A stretch of 5,862 bases of DNA from an uncultured Bacteroidales bacterium (GTDB taxonomy: Bacteria; Bacteroidota; Bacteroidia; Bacteroidales; UBA932): assembly GCA_946408295.1 (NCBI GenBank), contig CAMJRT010000089.1, forward strand, positions 1 through 5,862, given 5' to 3'. Position 1 is the stretch's first letter. The number at the start of each line of letters is the position of its first letter. Under the pieces are notes generated by a model. That model saw nothing but the letters and a program-made list of their open reading frames with translations, was not told where the DNA came from and ran no database searches. A program made the translations under genes and the position numbers. This document shows positions 1 to 5,862 of the stretch, in pieces.

Positions 1-489
1 CACCCAGAACATCATCGAGGTGGAAGATACCAAATCGCTCAGGATGATGGCCGGGCTGTACACGAACACGGCCCCGACGAGCAGCAACAGGAGCGTCACC
101 AGCATCGTTACGACGGCCCGCGCCTTTTTCCCGAAGATATAGCCGATCATCTCGTTGTAGGAAAACCCGTCCTTGCGCACCATAATGATGCCGCTGACAT
201 AGTCGTGCACGGCCCCTGCGAAAATGCAGCCGAAGACAATCCACAGGAAGCAGGCCGGGCCGAATTTGGCGCCCATAATGGCGCCGAAAATGGGACCGGT
301 CCCCGCGATGTTGAGGAACTGGATCATAAACACCTTCCAGTTAGGCACCTTGATGAAATCCACTCCGTCGGCGTGAAGGGTGGCCGGGGTGGCCCGGTTC
401 GGGTCCGCATAGACTACACGGGCGACATAGCGTCCATAGAAAGCATAGCCAAAAATCAGCGCAACGATACTAATCAGAAAAGAAAACAT
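1..489 (-). CDS. cstA: CstA-family carbon starvation protein / putative pyruvate or peptide transporter, N-terminal part
   Basis: This is the first 163 codons of an inner-membrane transporter; the rest lies beyond the left edge. The CstA/BtsT family imports small carbon sources (pyruvate in characterised enterobacterial members, peptides also proposed), usually when nutrients run low. Recognition rests on the family blocks IAGTGPIFGAIMGA (residues 61-74) and GAVHDYVSGIIMVRKDG (92-108). Hydrophobic segments at about 2-18, 53-75, 79-100 and 124-150 fit membrane helices. I chose the ATG at 487-489 because the hydrophobic N-terminus begins directly there and a promoter lies just upstream, leaving a leader of only about 15-20 nt without an obvious Shine-Dalgarno sequence, which is common in Bacteroidota. 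The family assignment is firm. The substrate is not determined by sequence, and I cannot tell whether this is the short (about 480-residue) or long (about 700-residue) form. Confidence 0.9.
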   Translation of the reverse strand, partial: MFSFLISIVALIFGYAFYGRYVARVVYADPNRATPATLHADGVDFIKVPNWKVFMIQFLNIAGTGPIFGAIMGAKFGPACFLWIVFGCIFAGAVHDYVSGIIMVRKDGFSYNEMIGYIFGKKARAVVTMLVTLLLLLVGAVFVYSPAIILSDLVSSTSMMFWV

Positions 490-511
490 AGCAAAATAGT
501 AAAATTGGGTG

Positions 512-542
512 CGAAGGTACGAAATTATGCGATAATATCAAA
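512..542 (-). promoter_or_regulatory. Bacteroidota-type promoter driving cstA
   Basis: Read on the minus strand, TTTG at 539-542 is followed after exactly 19 nt by TACCTTCG at 512-519. This matches the Bacteroidota housekeeping sigma consensus (-33 TTTG, -7 TAnnTTTG) except for one C in the second element, a common variant. The -33 element overlaps the last Phe codon and TGA stop of tamL, so the promoter uses the end of the upstream gene. Transcription would start near 503-508, giving a leader of roughly 15-20 nt before the cstA ATG. The match is seen in the sequence; its activity is inferred. Confidence 0.72.
524..536. repeat. Short inverted repeat inside the cstA promoter spacer
   Basis: Plus-strand positions 524-528 (ATTAT) and 532-536 (ATAAT) form a perfect 5-bp dyad around a GCG centre. 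It lies wholly between the -33 and -7 promoter elements, a place where a repressor could bind. The arms are pure AT and short, so chance is a serious alternative. It is too weak, and lacks a T tract, to be a terminator for tamL. Confidence 0.3.
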
Positions 543-2754
543 AGGGATAGCCGATGCCGAAATGGATGGCTGCTCCGTTTTTCGAGAACATCCGCTTGAA
601 TTCCACCCATCTTTTCTCGTATTGCGGGTCGTGAAAGCGAAGGCCGGCATCCACCCGGATGACGATAAAGTCCAGATTCAGACGGAGTCCGACGCCCCAG
701 TTGGCGGCCAGCGATTCGAGATGGTCGAAAGAAAAGGCTGACTTGTATATGTCGGGGGCCGCGTATTGCGTATTCCTGAAAATGTTGTAGATGTTGCCCA
801 CATCTACAAACGCGGCTCCTTCGATTTTCCAGAACATCGGGAAGCGGTATTCCACATTGAACTCGAATTTGGCGTCCGCCACCTGGCTGGGAATGACGAA
901 GTAGTCATACATAGGTCCGGCGCCCGGTCCGAGCGTACGGGCCTGCCATCCCCGCATACTGTTCGAGCCGCCCGCATAAAACAACTTTTCAAAGGGCATC
1001 GAAATGGAGTTTCCGTATCCGATACCGGCTCCGATCAGCAGACGGAAGACCAATGACTGCCGTTCGTCCTTTCCCAGACGCAGCGTTTCCACCAGACTGA
1101 GTTCGCCCCGGGCGTACTGGTAATAGGGCAGGCCGAACAGCACGCGGTACTCGCTTCCCTCCGCCTCGCTTCCCCGGGTGGGCAACAGTTTGTTGAACAG
1201 GGAAATCAGGTTGCCGGACAAATCCAGGTTGAAACGGGAGTAAAAATAGGACTCTTTCGGAACGGCCTGCGGCGAAGTCTTGAAAAACAGGGTCCCGTTG
1301 ATGCCGGCATCCAAGTGCTCTTCAAACGAGTTGAGCAGGAACGGATTATCGGTCATACTGGCCAGGAAATTCGCGTCGATGTAGGGAATGCGGATGATGC
1401 CCAGGGAAATGGGGTAAAACTGGTAGGAAAGCAGGTTGTTGAAATTGCCTACGTAGCCGAAGGCCCCTGTAACCAGGAAGCGCCGGAATTCCGGGCGGTG
1501 CTGGAAGGTGAAGGTTCCCTTGATTTCGGTATGGGGCATCCGGCGGGGAAAGGCGCTGTAGGGAAGCAGGAGGAATTTGGGGAAACGCAAACTGACGGAG
1601 GCGCCGACCTCGTTGCTGGAAAGTTTGTTGCCAATCAGAAACTGATGATTGGTCCGCAAACTGACATTCAACAACTCTCCGCCGCCGAAAATGTTCTTGT
1701 GGAAATAGGATATCTGCGGGGTGACGGCGAAAAGCCAGTTGGTGTTGGTGGAAACCTGTAAGTTGAGTTTGAATCCCTGTAATTTGGATTGCGAAAGACG
1801 GATGGCGCTATGCACGCGCCCGTCTTCTCCCACGGACGTTTCCACACTCACGCTGCTGAACAGGGACAACTGCGACAAGCGGGAGTAGGTGTTGTTGACG
1901 ACCTCTTCGCTGTAGGGCGTTCCGGGGCGGATGGTGTTGAGCCCGCGCAGGACTTTTTCATTGAATTTCAGGGGGGCGGGATAATCGATGGTGACCGGGC
2001 CGAAATCACGCTTTTCGACCGTAGGGGCCACTTTGATGGTCAGGATGGTTGTCCCGGGCCGGCTGATGGTGTCCGCTTCGTAGGAAAAATGGGCTTTCGA
2101 CCAGCCGTAGTAGCCCTTGTTGCGCAGATAGGCGCTGGCGCGGTCCGCCTCTGCATCCAGGGCCTTTTCGGACAGCCAGGTTCCCTTGCGGACGGTGCTG
2201 TTGACAGTGTCCGCACAAAAAATGGCCCGCAGGGTGGAGTCGGCCGGAAGTTGATAGACCAGCGAATCGATGCGCCTGCGCGGTCCGGGCTCGACATAAT
2301 AGGTCACCGTCACTTCCTTGGGCTTTTTACGCACCACTTCGCTGTTGACCTTGGAATGATAGTATCCGGTGTAATCCAAGTGGCCCAGCAAACTCTTTTC
2401 TGAACTGCTGACCTGACCTTCTTCGAAGATGACCGGCGGGTCTCCGATTTTTTTTACGAACTTGTCCCAGCCCTTGCCTTTCCCGTCCTGCCAGTTGTAC
2501 ACATAGAGGAAGGGCTTCCAACCGAACAGGAAAGAATTGTTCTCTTTTTGCTTGATGTAGGGCTGTAATTCCCTGCCGTTGTATTGCTTGTCTCCTTTTA
2601 CGATGATTTTGTTCTTGGCCAGCCATTCCTGATCTTCGGACAGGACCCGCGTGGTGCTGCAAGAAGCGACGATAACGAGCGCCAGCCATATCGGAAGCAA
2701 CCCGGGCCGGCGTTTTCCTCTCCACGTAAAAATATGACCGAATCTCCCGTTCAT
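538..2754 (-). CDS. tamL: TamL: lipoprotein Omp85-family (BamA/TamA-like) outer-membrane assembly protein
   Basis: This 738-residue outer-membrane protein is predicted to insert or assemble other envelope proteins, probably with a TamB partner encoded elsewhere. A positively charged start (residues 1-17), hydrophobic core (18-30) and lipobox VASC give a lipidated Cys32, the mark that separates Bacteroidota TamL from ordinary TamA. POTRA-like periplasmic repeats fill roughly 45-325 (for example LDYTGYYHSKV near 126-136 and LRNKGYYGWSKAHF near 210-223). The barrel covers about 330-738, with the Omp85 loop-6 signature GGSNSMRGW (595-603) and a C-terminal strand ending in aromatic Phe738. The ATG at 2752-2754 is chosen over in-frame starts up to 2940: it places the lipobox at the normal distance, and the upstream 62 codons overlap the preceding gene and look like shadow sequence. 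No acidic lipoprotein export signal follows Cys32, so the lipid probably faces the periplasm. The family call is strong; the L subtype rests on the lipobox and phylum. Confidence 0.87.
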   Translation of the reverse strand: MNGRFGHIFTWRGKRRPGLLPIWLALVIVASCSTTRVLSEDQEWLAKNKIIVKGDKQYNGRELQPYIKQKENNSFLFGWKPFLYVYNWQDGKGKGWDKFVKKIGDPPVIFEEGQVSSSEKSLLGHLDYTGYYHSKVNSEVVRKKPKEVTVTYYVEPGPRRRIDSLVYQLPADSTLRAIFCADTVNSTVRKGTWLSEKALDAEADRASAYLRNKGYYGWSKAHFSYEADTISRPGTTILTIKVAPTVEKRDFGPVTIDYPAPLKFNEKVLRGLNTIRPGTPYSEEVVNNTYSRLSQLSLFSSVSVETSVGEDGRVHSAIRLSQSKLQGFKLNLQVSTNTNWLFAVTPQISYFHKNIFGGGELLNVSLRTNHQFLIGNKLSSNEVGASVSLRFPKFLLLPYSAFPRRMPHTEIKGTFTFQHRPEFRRFLVTGAFGYVGNFNNLLSYQFYPISLGIIRIPYIDANFLASMTDNPFLLNSFEEHLDAGINGTLFFKTSPQAVPKESYFYSRFNLDLSGNLISLFNKLLPTRGSEAEGSEYRVLFGLPYYQYARGELSLVETLRLGKDERQSLVFRLLIGAGIGYGNSISMPFEKLFYAGGSNSMRGWQARTLGPGAGPMYDYFVIPSQVADAKFEFNVEYRFPMFWKIEGAAFVDVGNIYNIFRNTQYAAPDIYKSAFSFDHLESLAANWGVGLRLNLDFIVIRVDAGLRFHDPQYEKRWVEFKRMFSKNGAAIHFGIGYPF

Positions 2755-2758
2755 CCGC

Positions 2759-3523
2759 CTACCAGCCTCCGTTCCTGATATCCAGGGTATAGATGCCTCC
2801 GTGGCCGGAGACGGAGATGACTTCGGGATCGGAGCAGGGGACGGCGCAAATCTGACGGGTGTTCTTGTGCCGTGAGAGAATATGGGCCAGGCTGTCGGCT
2901 CCGGCGCATTGCGACAGGGGCAGATGGGTGCAAAGGACAATCCATTGACGCTCCGGCGTACGAATGAGCCAATCTTCCAGCCAACGCTTCTGCCGCTCGT
3001 TCAGTCCGCCTGTGTAATCGTTGCCGACATACAGTCCTTTTTCCTGCGCTTTGAGCGTCCGGGCCTGCGTGCGGGAAATCGTGCGGATATTGTTGAGGAT
3101 AATCCAGCGAATACCCCAGGCAACCCAGGAGGTGTCCGATGACGGCATCACTGCCTGCCAGGTGACAAAGTCCCGGTCACGCGAGGGGAGATGGCCGCCC
3201 GGGCGAAGCGAGGTCGCCGGCCGGTAGAAATTCCTGTCCGCGTCTCCCGGCACGCAAAACCAGGGACAGGAGAGCGAGTCCAGCGTGGCGCGCGTGGGAG
3301 AGAGCAAAGAAGCGTCATCCTTCACCAGGTCGCCCATAAAGATGATTTGCCGGATGTCGGCCCTTTCCCGCAAGCGGCGGTACAGCCCTTGGCGGGCTGT
3401 ATCCAGTTGTGCCGCGTCCTGCACTGCCGGTCCGCAAACCAAGGCCACCCGATGGCTTTTGCCTGCGAACATTCCGGTCAATGCCAGACCGATCACCCAA
3501 ACAACCGACAGGGTACGCAGCAT
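2759..3523 (-). CDS. Secreted calcineurin-like metallophosphoesterase-fold protein with degenerate active site
   Basis: This 254-residue protein starts with a signal peptide or membrane anchor (hydrophobic 5-20, no lipobox Cys), so it should act in the periplasm. The framework is that of calcineurin-like phosphoesterases: strand IIFMGDLVKDD (60-70), CVPGDAD (90-96), a strand ending WIILNNI (140-146), LNERQKRWLEDWL (174-186) and IVLCTHLPL (195-203). Most metal ligands are changed. The usual DxH is GPA at 31-33, GNHD is GDAD at 93-96, and the expected GHxH appears as RHKN at 218-221; Asp65, His200 and possibly His219 remain. The start ATG lies 1 nt after the trkA stop, and the stop is 4 nt before tamL, indicating coupled expression. 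As I recall, phosphoesterase domains also occur fused to Omp85 barrels in this phylum, which fits a shared role. The fold is likely; catalysis is doubtful and any substrate is unknown. The motif alignment was done by eye. Confidence 0.75.
   Translation of the reverse strand: MLRTLSVVWVIGLALTGMFAGKSHRVALVCGPAVQDAAQLDTARQGLYRRLRERADIRQIIFMGDLVKDDASLLSPTRATLDSLSCPWFCVPGDADRNFYRPATSLRPGGHLPSRDRDFVTWQAVMPSSDTSWVAWGIRWIILNNIRTISRTQARTLKAQEKGLYVGNDYTGGLNERQKRWLEDWLIRTPERQWIVLCTHLPLSQCAGADSLAHILSRHKNTRQICAVPCSDPEVISVSGHGGIYTLDIRNGGW
2766..2770 (-). promoter_or_regulatory. Possible ribosome binding site for tamL
   Basis: GGAGG on the minus strand sits 11 nt before the tamL ATG at 2754, inside the last codons of the preceding gene. 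The spacing is slightly long. It supports the ATG at 2754 rather than the longer in-frame starts, together with the lipobox argument. Bacteroidota often initiate without such a site, so its importance is uncertain. Confidence 0.45.
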
Positions 3524-3524
3524 C

Positions 3525-4886
3525 TTACTTAAACCATTTGTCCACCGCCGGAGTGGCGGCCGGTGTACTGAAGACCATCACGCGGTCATAGGTCTTGAGC
3601 TGGGTGCTGCCTATCGCAATAAAGGCCTCGGTGCCCCGGATGACGCCGCCGATGATGGCGCCGGACGGGAAATCGATGTCTTTAAGTGCTTTGTCGGCAA
3701 TCTCGGAACCTTCCGCCACCACGTATTCCAGTATCTCGGCGTTGGTTCCGTTCATATATTGGATAGACTTTACTTTGTCGCTCAGCGTAAGGCGGAAAAT
3801 CTTGGCAGCCGCAATCAATTTGCGATTGATGGTGGTGTCGATGCCCATTTCTTCCGCCAACCGCAGATATTCGATATTCTCGACATCCGCGAGAACCTTG
3901 GGAACCCCCAGGCCCTTGGAGGCTACGCCGGAAAGGATATTGGTCTCGGCGTTGTCGGTGACGGCGATGACGACATCGCAGTTGCTGATGCCTTCCTCGA
4001 TGAGCAAATCCGTGTTGCGTGCGTCTCCGTTGATGATTTTTACGGAAGAGGGCAATTCTTCCGACAACTCCAGGCAAACCTCCCGGCTTCGGTCGATGAT
4101 TTTCACTTCCTGCGTGGTGGGCGCTATCAGTTTGGCTACCATACGCCCGATATTGCTGCCCCCCAGGATCATTACGCGTCTGGCCTGCAGCATCATCACC
4201 CCGAGCGAACGCAGCAAAGGTTCAAGCGATTCGCGAAGCGTGACCAGATAGATGGTATCCTTTTCCTTGAACTTGAAATCCGGTCCGGGAATAAGGGTTT
4301 CGCCCATTCTCGACGCCGCGACAATGCGGAAATGGATGTCCTGGGAGGCTATCTCGCGACTGACATCCAAAAGTTTTGCATCCAGGATGGGAGAAGTGGC
4401 GTCCAACTTGACAACGGAGAGTTGCAGACGTCCCCGGGCGAAATCCAGGCTCTCGGAAGCACCGGCGTTTTTGAGCGAATTGGCAATTTCCTGTGCGGCG
4501 ATTTGTTCGGGGTAGAACAACAAATCAATCCCCATATCCGTGAACAGGATACGGTTGTCATAGGAGAGGTATTCTTCGTTGCTGACCCGTGCGACCACTT
4601 TGGGGCAGCCGAGTTTCTTGGCCAGCAAGGCGCTGGCCAGATTGAGGTGCTGCTGGCTGGCGGGATGTACGGCAACAAACAGGTCAACCTTGGACACACC
4701 GGCCTCCTGGAGCGTCTTGATGGAGGAGGAGTCTCCGCAGAGGGTGATGATGTCCGCCGTCTCTGCAACGCTTTCCAGACGATCTTCCGCAGGGTCGATG
4801 AGCGTGATGTCGTTGCCGCCCGATGCGGCAAGCAATTTCGCCAGATGGGAGCCAACTTCACAGGCGCCGGCAATGATGATCTTCAT
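3525..4886 (-). CDS. trkA: Trk potassium uptake system NAD-binding subunit TrkA
   Basis: This 453-residue cytoplasmic protein gates a TrkH/TrkG-type potassium channel in response to bound nucleotide. It has the full double layout seen in E. coli TrkA (about 458 residues): RCK_N 1 (about 1-125), RCK_C 1 (about 145-225), RCK_N 2 (about 236-350) and RCK_C 2 (about 370-445). The Rossmann glycine loops are GACEVG (7-12) and GGSNIG (242-247). Acidic residues that would bind the nucleotide ribose end the second strands (Asp31 in TLIDP, Asp265 in KIIDR). In the first loop the usual middle Gly is Cys9, and in the second it is Ser244. The ATG at 4884-4886 overlaps the upstream gene's stop as ATGA and has a good Shine-Dalgarno sequence. 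No trkH gene is visible on either side, so the membrane partner must lie elsewhere or beyond the right edge. Function is clear at family level. Confidence 0.94.
   Translation of the reverse strand: MKIIIAGACEVGSHLAKLLAASGGNDITLIDPAEDRLESVAETADIITLCGDSSSIKTLQEAGVSKVDLFVAVHPASQQHLNLASALLAKKLGCPKVVARVSNEEYLSYDNRILFTDMGIDLLFYPEQIAAQEIANSLKNAGASESLDFARGRLQLSVVKLDATSPILDAKLLDVSREIASQDIHFRIVAASRMGETLIPGPDFKFKEKDTIYLVTLRESLEPLLRSLGVMMLQARRVMILGGSNIGRMVAKLIAPTTQEVKIIDRSREVCLELSEELPSSVKIINGDARNTDLLIEEGISNCDVVIAVTDNAETNILSGVASKGLGVPKVLADVENIEYLRLAEEMGIDTTINRKLIAAAKIFRLTLSDKVKSIQYMNGTNAEILEYVVAEGSEIADKALKDIDFPSGAIIGGVIRGTEAFIAIGSTQLKTYDRVMVFSTPAATPAVDKWFK
4883..4886 (-). other. ATGA stop/start overlap between glycosyltransferase gene and trkA
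   Basis: The glycosyltransferase stop TGA (4883-4885) and the trkA start ATG (4884-4886) share four bases. This geometry normally means translation of the second gene is coupled to the first, and it is the strongest sign here that both are on one transcript. Confidence 0.9.
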
Positions 4887-5862
4887 AATCTGATCTCCTT
4901 GTTGATTATTTCGTGGGCATTCTCTTTTTTACGCAGGGCGGTTGGAAGGATGCATCCATTATAACGGGCTTTGATACCTGTCTCCAGTCCGGATTCTTCA
5001 TCGAATTCCATATAGAGTATTTTTTCTGCGTCTCCTTTTTCCACCCGTTCCATCAGCCAAGCGGTAATGGATTCCCGGGTTTCTTGCTGACTTTCATTCC
5101 GGAGCACCTTGAACTCCCGATGGGCGTCCAGGACCGCTTTGAAACGCGCTTTCTGTCCTTTGAACAGGTAAACGAGCGCGGACAGTCCGTCCAATACCAT
5201 CCTGCGCCATATCAGGGTGTTGCGCCGCGCCAGACCCAGCATCGCAGCTTGACTGCCCAATTTGACGAGAAATTCCCTGTCCTGGATTTCCAGCCACAGT
5301 TTGCAGGCAAACCAGCCGGTGAAATCATCGGTTTCCGTGCGGATCAGTTCCGTTACGGCCTCATAAAATACCAGCAATGCCCGCGTGCGAGCCTCGTTTT
5401 TCCATATAGTGAGCAGGTTGTTGCGGTAGTTGAGTTTGAGTTTCCAAGGGGAATCGGAGGGCAGCGTGCCTCCGCCGATGTGCCAGACAGCGCTGCGGGG
5501 GACATAACTGATGCGCCAGCCTGCCAGTTTGGCCCGCCAGCAGAAGTCAATTTCCTCGAAGTGGGCGAAAAAACGCCCGTCAAAGCCGCCCAATGCTTTC
5601 CAGGCCTCGGCCCGTACCATCATACAGGCTCCGCTGCACCAGAAGACATCCTGCGGCAGATCGTATTGTCCTTCGTCTTTTTCCGTGTAAGACAAGATGC
5701 GGCCCCGGCAGAAACTGTAACCATAGTTGTCCATCAGACCACCCGCCGCGCCCGCATATTCAAACCGGTCCCGTTCCTGGTAACTGAGAATCTTCGGACC
5801 GCAGGCGGCACAGTCTTCGTGGAGTTCCATCCATTCCTCCAAGGCGTAGAACCAGTCTCCTT
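4883..5862 (-). CDS. Family 2 glycosyltransferase, C-terminal part
   Basis: The open frame runs off the right edge, so the N-terminus, including the nucleotide-sugar-binding part and its DxD, is missing; 325 residues remain (numbered from the codon at 5858-5860). A TTG or ATG inside the window is not the start, because conserved sequence is open to the edge. Family blocks are GPKILSY (21-27), FEYAGAAGGLMDNYGYSFCRG (within 33-53), FWCSGACMMVRAEAW (73-87), GGFDGRFFAHFEEIDFCWR (91-109), VWHIGGGTL (125-133) and LNYRNNLLTIWKN (143-155). The EEID segment belongs to the acceptor/catalytic-base region of rhamnosyltransferase-like GT2 enzymes. It would transfer a sugar from an activated donor at the cytoplasmic face, probably for a surface polysaccharide or lipid; donor and acceptor are unknown. 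From memory of relatives, about 165-215 and 257-298 look like extra segments. It is the first visible gene of the trkA-tamL cluster. Confidence 0.9.
   Translation of the reverse strand, partial: GDWFYALEEWMELHEDCAACGPKILSYQERDRFEYAGAAGGLMDNYGYSFCRGRILSYTEKDEGQYDLPQDVFWCSGACMMVRAEAWKALGGFDGRFFAHFEEIDFCWRAKLAGWRISYVPRSAVWHIGGGTLPSDSPWKLKLNYRNNLLTIWKNEARTRALLVFYEAVTELIRTETDDFTGWFACKLWLEIQDREFLVKLGSQAAMLGLARRNTLIWRRMVLDGLSALVYLFKGQKARFKAVLDAHREFKVLRNESQQETRESITAWLMERVEKGDAEKILYMEFDEESGLETGIKARYNGCILPTALRKKENAHEIINKEIRL
4895..4900 (-). promoter_or_regulatory. Strong Shine-Dalgarno site for trkA
   Basis: AAGGAG on the minus strand lies 8 nt before the trkA ATG and also encodes the Lys-Glu pair near the end of the glycosyltransferase. 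A near-perfect site at ideal spacing is noteworthy in a phylum where such sites are often absent. With the ATGA overlap it fixes the trkA start. Confidence 0.7.

Noticed and set aside
490..537. Terminator after tamL
   Set aside because: The only dyad in the gap has a 5-bp AT stem without a following T tract, so it does not qualify as a rho-independent terminator.
205..741. Plus-strand 178-codon open frame across the cstA/tamL gap
   Set aside because: It spans the 3' end of tamL and the 5' end of cstA in antisense and gives a low-complexity, unrecognisable protein.
1315..2403. Plus-strand open frames of 148 and 204 codons antisense to tamL
   Set aside because: They are compositional shadows of a moderately GC-rich gene; the Gly/Val/Asp-rich translations match no family, and tamL is clearly coding on the other strand.
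2755..2940. In-frame 62-codon N-terminal extension of tamL overlapping the upstream gene
   Set aside because: It is rich in Pro and Ser, resembles a shadow of the phosphoesterase frame, and would bury a good lipoprotein signal peptide.
3285..4964. A 559-codon plus-strand open frame antisense to trkA and parts of its two neighbours
   Set aside because: Over trkA it is exactly in register with the minus-strand codons, so it stays open simply because trkA avoids TTA, CTA and TCA. The translation has no recognisable domain, and trkA on the other strand is unmistakable.
5840..5842. TTG as the start of the glycosyltransferase
   Set aside because: Conserved family sequence and an open frame continue to the window edge, and at least the nucleotide-sugar-binding N-terminus must lie outside.

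Overview
This is a gene-dense chromosomal segment in which every gene lies on the minus strand, so the reading order runs from high to low coordinates. The organism is most likely a member of Bacteroidota, probably order Bacteroidales with a fairly GC-rich genome. Three things point there: a lipoprotein-type TamA homologue (TamL), a glycosyltransferase of a form common in that phylum, and a promoter with the Bacteroidota-type -33 TTTG and -7 TAnnTTTG elements. The genus cannot be fixed from this window.

Layout from the right edge to the left: (1) the 3' part of a family 2 glycosyltransferase gene, cut by the right edge (4883-5862); (2) trkA, the cytoplasmic nucleotide-binding subunit of a Trk-type potassium uptake system (3525-4886), whose ATG overlaps the glycosyltransferase stop as ATGA; (3) a secreted or membrane-anchored calcineurin-like metallophosphoesterase-fold protein (2759-3523), starting 1 nt after trkA, with most of its metal-binding residues replaced; (4) tamL, a lipidated Omp85-family outer-membrane assembly protein (538-2754), starting 4 nt after gene 3; (5) a 48-bp gap carrying a good Bacteroidota promoter; (6) the 5' part of a CstA-family transporter gene, cut by the left edge (1-489). 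There is no gene-free stretch longer than 48 bp. I see no RNA gene, mobile element, CRISPR array or rho-independent terminator.

Genes 1-4 are packed so tightly (4-nt overlap, 1-nt gap, 4-nt gap) that they almost certainly form one transcript with coupled translation. The common element is the cell envelope: sugar transfer, potassium uptake and outer-membrane protein assembly. cstA appears to be a separate transcription unit with its own promoter.

The region is mostly core housekeeping and I found no clear undescribed system. The most unusual item is the metallophosphoesterase-like protein next to tamL: it keeps the fold's framework, but the DxH, GNHD and GHxH motifs are broken, which suggests a non-catalytic partner of the outer-membrane assembly protein.
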